Shown: positions 1 to 6,632 of the stretch, in pieces | Numbering within the stretch: the first letter of the stretch is position 1 | Layout: each line of letters opens with the position of its first letter | Assembly: GCF_963677945.1 (NCBI RefSeq) | Contig: NZ_OY782578.1 | Location: forward strand, 3,997,258-4,061,257 | Origin: an uncultured Bacteroides sp. | Lineage (GTDB): Bacteria > Bacteroidota > Bacteroidia > Bacteroidales > Bacteroidaceae | Length of the DNA: 64,000 nucleotides | Reading direction: 5' to 3' | Translations under genes and position numbers: made by a program | The notes under the pieces: generated by a model | Seen by the model: the letters and a program-made list of their open reading frames with translations, nothing else | Told to the model about the DNA's origin: nothing | Databases searched by the model: none

Positions 1-856
1 ACTTTCTATATCATTTGGATCAAGTCGGGCAATGTTATCGCGTGGCACACCATCAATAATAATCAAAGGATTACCTAGGCCACGAATATCAAATGTGTTA
101 TTAAATGCTCCCGGTTCACTACTCTTCTGAACAACGCGAACACCCGAAACTTTACCAGTAAGCATATTCTGAGCATTTTCATTCTTAGTAGTAAGCAGCT
201 CATCACTCTTAATAGCTGATACCGCTCCGGTAAGAGTTACTTTCTTTTGAGAGCCATATCCTACAACAACAACTTCGTCAAGAATTTTACGATCTTCGGC
301 TAATTTAACGGATACATGAGTCTTACCATTCAGAGCTATTTCTGCGGTATTGTATCCAATAAAAGTAACTTGCAATATGGCTCTTGGATTAGTGATTTTC
401 AGATTAAAATTACCTTCAAAATCACTTACTGTAGCATCTGTTGTGCCTTTTACTTTAATATTTGCACCAATAATAGGTTCACCTTGTTCATCGGTAATTC
501 TACCACTTATGTTTACTTTATTATTTTGTTGAGCAACAGCAGTTGATTTTGTTTTTTCTGAATTTGAAAGAATAATATGTGTTCCTTCCATTGAATAATC
601 AATATCAGTATTCTTCAATAAGTTATCCAATATTTCAGAAACAGGTTTTCCTTTCGATTTTACTGAAACTTTACGGGCAACATTCACATTATTATTGTAA
701 ATGAAAAGATAGTTTGTTTGACTCTCTATCTCATTCAGTACAGCTTCTAATGCAACATCATTCTTTGATATGTTGACTCTGGCACTCTGAGAATTGCTAT
801 TCTCAGCCATTAAACAAAATACAAAGAAGAAAAGAAAGAATGTAGTAACTTTCATA
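1..856 (-). CDS. SusC/RagA-type TonB-dependent receptor with N-terminal STN domain (partial, C-terminus off the window)
   Basis: Outer-membrane active transporter for a glycan or other large nutrient. About 285 codons are visible from an ATG at 856 and the frame stays open to the left edge. In order they encode a signal peptide (MKVTTFFLFFFVFCLMA), an STN (secretin/TonB short N-terminal) domain over about residues 25-100, a carboxypeptidase-regulatory-like domain (SGRITDEQGEPIIGANI), the TonB-box/plug start (DEVVVVGYGSQKK) and part of the plug (IIIDGVPRDNI). The STN domain is the part that contacts a FecR-type anti-sigma factor, and such a gene lies 217 bp upstream. This fits a trans-envelope signalling locus. 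The SusD partner should lie beyond the left edge. Substrate cannot be inferred. Confidence 0.93.
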
Positions 857-906
857 ATTCTAAAAAAATGGTTAATTTGTGGATTTTCATGGTGATGAAA
901 ACCCAA

Positions 907-935
907 CAAAGGAATGTTTTTCATATCTTTGCAAA
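907..935 (-). promoter_or_regulatory. Putative promoter of the STN-type SusC gene
   Basis: On the minus strand TTTG (935-932) is followed after 17 bp by TTCCTTTG (914-907). This is close to the Bacteroidota consensus TTTG / TAnnTTTG, with one mismatch in the -7 box. It lies about 50 bp upstream of the start codon, so the receptor could be transcribed apart from the sigma/anti-sigma genes. Confidence 0.45.
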
Positions 936-978
936 AATTGGTTATTAATACATTTTGTGAAACGAATTGTGTTAATCG

Positions 979-1012
979 AATGCCGATGGGTACGCCAATA
1001 CCTGTCGGCATT
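979..1012. terminator. Hairpin between fecR and susC
   Basis: AATGCCGA (979-986) and TCGGCATT (1005-1012) form a perfect 8-bp stem, with inner GGTA/TACC pairing. The T-run follows on the plus strand, not in the direction of the flanking minus-strand genes. It could be a weak terminator or attenuator between the regulator pair and susC, or a plus-strand terminator with no obvious gene. Confidence 0.4.
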
Positions 1013-1073
1013 TTTAATTTTAGTCTTGTTTTAAATGTGTTTATGTCATGGGCTTAGAGATTAAGGTTAAACT

Positions 1074-2027
1074 TTAATATATATATATCACGTCGTTGTT
1101 TTCATTTCTTTTAAAATTAAAGTACACATCCTTTTGTAATACTTTCAGTGCATAATCAATTCCATCTGTCTGCCTGAATTTTCCGGTAAGAATACAATCT
1201 TTCACTTTCTTATTATTGATTTTGATCTTAATATCAAAATACTTCTCCAGTTTCAACATAACATCCGAGAACGGAAGATTCTTAAAGCATATAAGTCCTT
1301 CTTTCCACCTATAATTACCATAATCTTCAATTTTGGCAGATACCAATCTTCCACCTTCCAGGTAAGCTCTGGTATCAGGCGTCAAGACCAACGATTCTGC
1401 ATTATTGATGGCTAAGGATACTTTTACAGATCCTTCCATCAGAGATGTTTCGAACTTGCTTTTATTAGAATATGCTTCAACGTTGAATTTAGTACCAAGT
1501 ACCTCAACATCACATTTCCCGGTATGTACAATAAATGGTTTTTTCTTATTATGTGCCACTTCAAAATAAGCTTCACCATCAAGCATTATTTCGCGTTTAT
1601 TTTTAGTAAATACAGCTGGATATTTAAGCGTTGAACAAGCATTAAGCCATAGGTTTGTACCATCAGGGAGAGTTAAATTAACCCGTTGTCCGGCAGGAAC
1701 AGAAACTACATTCATAGCTACTCTGTCATCAGACATCACTTTGTTCTGAATAAATAATGTAGCAGAGAGTGTAAATACGATAACCGCTGCAATCTTAAGC
1801 AATTCACGTACAGGAATCCTTGTATAGAAAGGTTTTTGATTTTCTGTAACTTCTTTATTCTGTTTACCCAAAAGAACTATTGCATCGAATAATTTTCTTT
1901 CACGGAAAAACTCCTTGCCATTTTCATCAGAGGATTCCATCCATGCTCTGATTTCTGATTCTTGTTCAGGCGTAGCCTTCCCTTCGAAAAAACGATATAA
2001 TGTTTCTTTATCCATTTTATTGATCAT
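1074..2027 (-). CDS. FecR-family anti-sigma factor (DUF4974 C-terminus)
   Basis: Inner-membrane regulator of 317 aa that passes a signal from the STN domain of a TonB receptor to an ECF sigma factor. The N-terminal cytosolic part (MDKETLYRFFEGKATPEQE) is the usual Bacteroidota FecR start. A transmembrane helix lies near residues 75-93 (KIAAVIVFTLSATLF). The periplasmic FecR domain follows (VSVPAGQRVNLTLPDG, MLDGEAYFEV), then a DUF4974-type end (FKNLPFSDVMLKLEKYFDI). A second ATG at 2015 gives the more typical start MDKETL. It lies 58 bp downstream of the sigma gene and upstream of the STN-type susC, the standard order of such loci. Confidence 0.93.
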   Translation of the reverse strand: MINKMDKETLYRFFEGKATPEQESEIRAWMESSDENGKEFFRERKLFDAIVLLGKQNKEVTENQKPFYTRIPVRELLKIAAVIVFTLSATLFIQNKVMSDDRVAMNVVSVPAGQRVNLTLPDGTNLWLNACSTLKYPAVFTKNKREIMLDGEAYFEVAHNKKKPFIVHTGKCDVEVLGTKFNVEAYSNKSKFETSLMEGSVKVSLAINNAESLVLTPDTRAYLEGGRLVSAKIEDYGNYRWKEGLICFKNLPFSDVMLKLEKYFDIKIKINNKKVKDCILTGKFRQTDGIDYALKVLQKDVYFNFKRNENNDVIYIY

Positions 2028-2085
2028 ATATTATAAAAGCAGATGAAAGATAAGTATCCCTAGTGAAAAAATGAGTTTTTTTTCA

Positions 2086-2643
2086 TTAAAGAAAAAAAAG
2101 AAGAACCGGCATATAATCTTTGAGAGAAATACGAAGCGCCTTAATAGCCTTAGATATGTGGAATTCAACGCCTTTTGTAGTAATATTCAATTTATCAGCA
2201 ATTTCTTTATGAGACATATTCTGATATCGGCTCATAATAAATATATCTTTGGTTTGCTTTGGAAGCGATTCTAGAGTTTTATCTACGATCTCATTCATTT
2301 CAGCTGTAAAGAGCTCGTACGGTTCGCATTCCTGAAGTGATGCCACACGCGTTGAAAGTTCCCATTGAGCATTGGAAAGCATCATTTCCGAAACATTTTC
2401 AACAGTCTGGCGATGAGTAAGATGATTCAGACATTTATTTTTAATAATAGTCAATATATAAGCTGGTATATTAGTTTCAGCCTCAAGTCTGTGTCTGTTT
2501 TCCCAATAATACATAAGAGCCTCTATCGTGAAATCTTCAGCAACAGCAGTATCACGAACATAAAAATTTGCAAAACGAATAAAACGACTTTGATAGTCAG
2601 TAAATAGTTGATTAAAGGCTTTTAATTCTGTAGTTGCATTCAT
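2086..2643 (-). CDS. ECF RNA polymerase sigma-70 factor (Bacteroidota expansion family)
   Basis: Alternative sigma factor of 185 aa. Region 2 covers the N-terminal half (FNQLFTDYQSRFIRFANFYV, then EDFTIEALMYYWENR). Region 4 covers the C-terminal half (TLESLPKQTKDIFIMSRYQN, then MSHKEIADKLNITTKGVEFH), with its helix-turn-helix. It is probably held inactive by the adjacent FecR protein and released when the STN-type receptor binds substrate, then transcribes the receptor locus. A TAATTTTG box (2703-2696, minus strand) lies about 50 bp upstream, without a clear -33 element at the right distance. Start ATG at 2643 gives a full-length family member. Confidence 0.93.
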   Translation of the reverse strand: MNATTELKAFNQLFTDYQSRFIRFANFYVRDTAVAEDFTIEALMYYWENRHRLEAETNIPAYILTIIKNKCLNHLTHRQTVENVSEMMLSNAQWELSTRVASLQECEPYELFTAEMNEIVDKTLESLPKQTKDIFIMSRYQNMSHKEIADKLNITTKGVEFHISKAIKALRISLKDYMPVLLFFL

Positions 2644-2778
2644 CGACTTTATATTTTTTTAGATCTGTTAACAAATCTAAGACGCGGCGAAATTACAAAA
2701 TTAATCGAGAAGTTATTCTATGTGATACAATTATTTCAATTTTTACATTAGTTAATACTTACTATATCCCTTTAAATC

Positions 2779-2825
2779 ATAAAAAATCCGCAACCAGTGT
2801 CTTTTTTATACAATGATTGCGGATT
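2779..2825 (-). terminator. Rho-independent terminator of the PstS-like gene
   Basis: AATCCGCAA (2785-2793) and TTGCGGATT (2817-2825) form a 9-bp perfect stem. Read on the minus strand it is followed directly by a T-run, about 28 bp after the stop codon of the PstS-like gene. Confidence 0.85.
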
Positions 2826-2853
2826 AATATAGAAAATAGACGTCAAACGAAAC

Positions 2854-3753
2854 TCAATTCTTTTCTGCAGTCAAATTACTTTGTCCTGACAAAAAGCCAT
2901 ACTCATTCACAAATTTCTGACCTTCTGATTCAATCCAGCTAATAAAATTATTCAGTTCTAACGAACTATTTTGTCTATGATATATGATATTAACATCATT
3001 AGTAGGTAATAAACTGTTTTTGCTATTCTCAAGGAAAGAAGTCAGCGCATCCAGATTTGCCAAGGTTTTTCTTTCTGAGTCCTCTACTTTTCCATCATTA
3101 TTCAAATCTACAGGCAAAACAGCCAATCCATCAAGCGGTAGACGTTTATTTATATCATAAATCAGCCCCGGAGTATTAAAAGAAACGGCTTCAACATCTT
3201 TCAATACAGCTGCAAGAACATGGGTATCTTCCCCCAGAATTCTTTTTCCCTTAAACATATTAGGATTAACATTCAGAAAATGAGCAAACAAATTAGTAGT
3301 TTCCGCACTATGACCAGTTCTACTATACACTGTATATTTAAGTTTCTTATCACTGTCCTCCTCTTCATTCTCTTCAAAAAGATTCTTTTGTACAAACAGT
3401 TCTTTCAATTGTTTTTCATTAAAACCTCTCTTAAATTTTTTGTTTGACAAAACCGGATTTTTAACGTTTGCAATAGGAAGTAAAACGTAACGGCCAACTT
3501 TCACCACATTCTCAGAGTTATTTTTCGAGAGTTCACCAGAAGCTTCAATCTGCAATACAGGAGAATTTGCATTATTAGGAGAATTAACAATCTCTGCAGA
3601 AAAGCTCGGGACTACTTTTTTATATTCAGTTACCCATTTCTCGATAAGCGGACGTGTAAACTTAGCGTCAGATATATTAATCTGGAAGTTTTGTGCAAAA
3701 GCACTGTAAGGCAATGCCAGAAGTGAAAATACCAATACTTTAATTGCTTTCAT
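2854..3753 (-). CDS. Secreted PstS-like substrate-binding protein with an EF-hand-type loop
   Basis: A 299-aa protein with a signal peptide (MKAIKVLVFSLLALPYSAFA, residues 1-20). The rest resembles the PBP-like / PstS fold: a K-F-R-G segment followed by Q-L-K-E-L-F, then a polar loop TVYSRTGHSAETTNLFAHFL that sits where PstS proteins carry the oxyanion-binding R-S-G-S-G segment. Residues 216-227 (DLNNDGKVEDSE) match a calcium-binding EF-hand/dockerin-type loop, with acidic or Asn residues at loop positions 1, 3, 5, 9 and 12. No pst transport genes are adjacent; the gene stands alone with its own promoter and terminator. Ligand is uncertain: phosphate, another anion, or a TonB-linked binding role. 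Confidence 0.6.
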   Translation of the reverse strand: MKAIKVLVFSLLALPYSAFAQNFQINISDAKFTRPLIEKWVTEYKKVVPSFSAEIVNSPNNANSPVLQIEASGELSKNNSENVVKVGRYVLLPIANVKNPVLSNKKFKRGFNEKQLKELFVQKNLFEENEEEDSDKKLKYTVYSRTGHSAETTNLFAHFLNVNPNMFKGKRILGEDTHVLAAVLKDVEAVSFNTPGLIYDINKRLPLDGLAVLPVDLNNDGKVEDSERKTLANLDALTSFLENSKNSLLPTNDVNIIYHRQNSSLELNNFISWIESEGQKFVNEYGFLSGQSNLTAEKN

Positions 3754-3797
3754 TTTTTTCTGATTTTATATAAACACCCTTATAACTAACAACAATG

Positions 3798-3827
3798 CAA
3801 AATTAAACCTTTTTTATATTTTACAAA
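3798..3827 (-). promoter_or_regulatory. Promoter of the PstS-like gene
   Basis: Minus-strand TTTG (3827-3824), 18 bp spacer, TAATTTTG (3805-3798). This is an exact match to the Bacteroidota -33/-7 consensus, about 45 bp upstream of the start codon at 3753. Confidence 0.7.
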
Positions 3828-3867
3828 ATACCTTTGATGTGGCATTTTTTATACCGTACATGAGGGA

Positions 3868-3898
3868 TTTTACAGATAGAAAGCACACTATACCTTTG
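3868..3898 (+). promoter_or_regulatory. Promoter of the QueG-like/PLP-lyase operon
   Basis: TTTT (3868-3871), 19 bp, TACCTTTG (3891-3898), which is an exact TAnnTTTG -7 box with a one-mismatch -33 box. It implies a leader of about 75 nt and is divergent from the PstS-like promoter. Confidence 0.65.
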
Positions 3899-3978
3899 CG
3901 ATAGGTTTATTCAATAATAAATATCTGATATAGACACTATAATTGAATTAAAAGATACCCAAATAGAGTGTTCTAATA

Positions 3979-4794
3979 ATGAAAAAAGAAAAAAATATTA
4001 AGTATAATATAATATGTAAGGCCAACCAATTAGGATCTGACCTAATTGGTTTTGCACCAATTAATCGTTGGGAAGAATATAAAGAAACAAAACCTGAATA
4101 CTTTCCACAGCACATATTCCCTGGCACACAAAGTGTAATTGTAATCGGTACTCGCATATTGATCCCAATGCTAGATACCACGCCATCAATTGTTTACTCT
4201 GAATTGTATAATACAACAAATCGTTTACTTGATGAGATTGCTTACAAACTTTCAGTATATCTAAATAATAAAGGCTATAAAGCGGTATTTTTCCCACGTG
4301 ATGCATATGGTGATATATCTGTATTAGTGAACAAACCGGAAGCCGCATTTTCACATGTTATTGCAGGCAAATATGCCGGACTTGGAACTATTGGCTACAA
4401 TCATACTTTAATAACTAAAGAGTTTGGTCCAAGAGTCAGGTTAGTATCTATTTTTACAGATGCAGTAATTTCTCCCAATAATATGTTGAAAGATGATCTT
4501 TGCATTAAATGTAAATTGTGTCAAAAATGTTGTCCAACTTCTGCTTTTACTACCACAGATACTTTAATTGCCAACATGGATAAATACAAATGCGCAAAAT
4601 ACCATGCTCAACTTAAGAGTGAATATCACTATCCATGCGGAGTCTGCATCAAAGTTTGTCCAGTAGGCTATGACCGAAAGCTCTATGGAAATAATACTAA
4701 AAAATATCTTAATGAGAAGAAAATAATAGACAAAGATCCTGATGCTACGGAATATTCAGCTTGGACACATATACGTAGCTTTGGGTCTAAATAA
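3979..4794 (+). CDS. QueG-like double-cluster 4Fe-4S protein (epoxyqueuosine reductase family relative)
   Basis: A 271-aa cytoplasmic protein with no signal peptide. The N-terminal part resembles the QueG/reductive-dehalogenase-like fold, including GLGTIGYNHTLITKEFGPRV (residues 134-153), which corresponds to the G-x-G-W-I-G-K-x segment of QueG. Two ferredoxin-type clusters follow: C175, C178, C181 with C185-Pro, and C220, C223, C227-Pro, plus C205. True QueG proteins are longer and reduce epoxyqueuosine in tRNA with cobalamin. This short form lacks the C-terminal HEAT-like extension. It is followed 21 bp later by a methionine gamma-lyase-like gene in the same transcription unit, which hints at a sulfur or corrinoid redox role rather than tRNA modification. 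The actual reaction is unknown. Confidence 0.8.
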   Translation: MKKEKNIKYNIICKANQLGSDLIGFAPINRWEEYKETKPEYFPQHIFPGTQSVIVIGTRILIPMLDTTPSIVYSELYNTTNRLLDEIAYKLSVYLNNKGYKAVFFPRDAYGDISVLVNKPEAAFSHVIAGKYAGLGTIGYNHTLITKEFGPRVRLVSIFTDAVISPNNMLKDDLCIKCKLCQKCCPTSAFTTTDTLIANMDKYKCAKYHAQLKSEYHYPCGVCIKVCPVGYDRKLYGNNTKKYLNEKKIIDKDPDATEYSAWTHIRSFGSK

Positions 4795-4815
4795 AAATAT
4801 ACAAAAATAAAAATT

Positions 4816-5994
4816 ATGGAAAAAAGTTTTGCATCAAAGCTTATTCATCTTGGTGAAAAGTATCCAGAATCCGTTTCAAGAACTAAATCATTACCAATTA
4901 CAATGACATCAGTTTTTGCTTTTGATGATGTTGAAACCCTTGATCAAGTTTACGAAGGAAAAGCTAAAGGATATATTTATACCAGAAATGGGAATCCCGT
5001 ACATGACGCTTTGGCAGAAATCATGTTCAATATTGAGGAAGGAGAAGATGCTTTAGTATATTCTTCGGGAATGGCAGCTATATCCTTAAGTATTATCTCA
5101 CAAGTAAAAGCCGGAGATCATATCATTGCCGCGAATGTACTTTACGGCGGTAGTTTTCTATTTCTGAAAACAGAGTTAGCCAAATTCAATATAGAAGTTT
5201 CATTTGTTGATTTGATAAATGAAGATATAACTCAATATTTCAAGGCCAATACAAAAATTGTTTATATTGAAACAATTTCCAATCCCACAATGGAAGTTTT
5301 AGATATGGAAAAGATTGCAAAAGCAACACATCAATATGGGGCTAAATTAATTGTAGACAACACTTTTGCCACACCTATCATATGCCAGCCACTATTATTC
5401 GGAGCAGATATCGTTGTTTACAGTGCAACGAAATATTTATGTGGCCACAGTGATGTCACAGCTGGAATCATTATTTCAGATAAAGATACTATTAGTAAAG
5501 TCTATTCATCAGGATTACTATATGGACCAACAATGAGCCCGTTTGATGCATGGTTAGTTGTAAGAAGCCTTCGAACCCTTGAACTAAGAATTAAACAACA
5601 TTCTGAAAATGCGCTTAAACTATCTCAATACCTGGAAAGCAATCCTAAAATAAGTAAAGTATATTACCCAGGATTACCATCTTCTCCAACTTTTGATATA
5701 GCCAAACGAATATTCAACAATAATTTGTTTGGTGGAATGCTTAGTATCGACCTTGAAAGTGGAGAAAGAGGGGCATACGAATTATTACGAAATCTCGATA
5801 CTATTAAGTTTGTACCAAGTCTGGCAGGAGTATCCACCTCAACGTCATATCCGGCCAAGACCTCACATCGATCATTAAATGATGAAGAACTTAAGAAAGC
5901 CAATATTTCTAAAGGACTGATTCGTATATCTGCCGGACTTGAGAATATTGATCATATAATTAATGAATTTGACTATGCACTATCAAAAATTTAA
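4816..5994 (+). CDS. PLP-dependent Cys/Met metabolism enzyme (methionine gamma-lyase / cystathionine lyase-like)
   Basis: A 392-aa enzyme of the Cys/Met-metabolism PLP family. Visible hallmarks are the Y-x-R phosphate-binding motif of the partner subunit (Y55-T-R57), the SSGMAAI segment near 83-89, Asp181 in DNTFATP (contacts the pyridine nitrogen), and the PLP lysine Lys206 in SATKYLCGHSD. In the family it makes alpha-keto acid, ammonia and a thiol from methionine or related amino acids. The cysteine typical of canonical methionine gamma-lyase after LYG is a glycine here (LYGGS, 109-113), so a cystathionine gamma-lyase or homocysteine-active enzyme is equally possible. Second gene of the operon with the Fe-S protein; a hairpin with a T-run follows at 6040-6070. 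Confidence 0.87.
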   Translation: MEKSFASKLIHLGEKYPESVSRTKSLPITMTSVFAFDDVETLDQVYEGKAKGYIYTRNGNPVHDALAEIMFNIEEGEDALVYSSGMAAISLSIISQVKAGDHIIAANVLYGGSFLFLKTELAKFNIEVSFVDLINEDITQYFKANTKIVYIETISNPTMEVLDMEKIAKATHQYGAKLIVDNTFATPIICQPLLFGADIVVYSATKYLCGHSDVTAGIIISDKDTISKVYSSGLLYGPTMSPFDAWLVVRSLRTLELRIKQHSENALKLSQYLESNPKISKVYYPGLPSSPTFDIAKRIFNNNLFGGMLSIDLESGERGAYELLRNLDTIKFVPSLAGVSTSTSYPAKTSHRSLNDEELKKANISKGLIRISAGLENIDHIINEFDYALSKI

Positions 5995-6039
5995 GTTACG
6001 TAATTAGTAAAATTCTGGAATCTATTTTATGATTACGAT

Positions 6040-6070
6040 GAGGGTGTCCCAAAAAGGGTGCCCTCTTTTA
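6040..6070 (+). terminator. Terminator of the Fe-S protein/PLP-lyase operon
   Basis: GAGGGTGTCCC (6040-6050) pairs imperfectly with GGGTGCCCTC (6056-6065) across an AAAAA loop, followed by TTTT. It lies about 45 bp after the stop codon. The same bases also look like an insertion-sequence end (see the 6040-6537 entry). Confidence 0.6.
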
Positions 6071-6537
6071 TATGCGCGGAATTATGCTTCTTTTTTCTGT
6101 ATTTATACGGGGTGAAATAAAAAAGCCCGCAGCTTATAATCAACCAATTATCTTAAAAAGTAAAACGAATTGTCAGAAAACTTCCTTTATAGTTTCTCTA
6201 AAAAATAGAACGGACGAGTTAAAAAGTGTTTCATGACTGATTTTAAGCACTATATAGGGGGCTAAAAAAGAACTAAATTTTGAGCATTTTTTATGTAAAA
6301 TTACAAATAAAACCAATAAAATGCTCTTACAAAGTAAAAAAAGCTATTTATACAGTTAATCTATTAAAAGTATCCACTTAAAATACAACCATTTAGAACA
6401 ATTGATTAATTATGTAAAACAGTAGAACTCAAATCAATAATAGATTACATATAAAATGTTTGGCAATACTATAATAAATTTCTATATTTTAGTAGCTTTT
6501 CATAGTAAAAAGGACTATCACTTTGGACAGCCCCATC
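6040..6537. other. Gene-free stretch with insertion-sequence-like ends (possible decayed IS or MITE)
   Basis: No open reading frame of note lies between 5995 and 6632. The left side has GGGTGTCCCAAAA (6042-6054). The right side ends in TTGGACAGCCCC (6523-6534), whose reverse complement GGGGCTGTCCAA aligns with the left sequence apart from small indels. Such GGGyTGTCC ends are common on Bacteroidota insertion sequences. Inside is a perfect 9-bp inverted repeat, GAGCATTTT (6282-6290) and AAAATGCTC (6318-6326). I see no transposase remnant and no certain target-site duplication, so this may equally be ordinary intergenic DNA with a terminator. Confidence 0.22.
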
Positions 6538-6632
6538 TTTTTATTTTATCTGTATATTCCTATAAAAAACTAACTCACAACTATATTAAAATAATTATGA
6601 GTTAGAAAACATAAACCAATTAAAATCAACAA

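Noticed and set aside
2634-2816. 60-codon plus-strand frame between the sigma factor and the PstS-like gene
   Set aside because: It covers the sigma-gene upstream region and the terminator of the PstS-like gene; AT-rich random frame.
3754-3978. SAM-type riboswitch upstream of the Fe-S/PLP-lyase operon
   Set aside because: The short leader (about 75 nt) has no K-turn or conserved SAM-aptamer sequence that I can find, although a methionine link made it worth checking.
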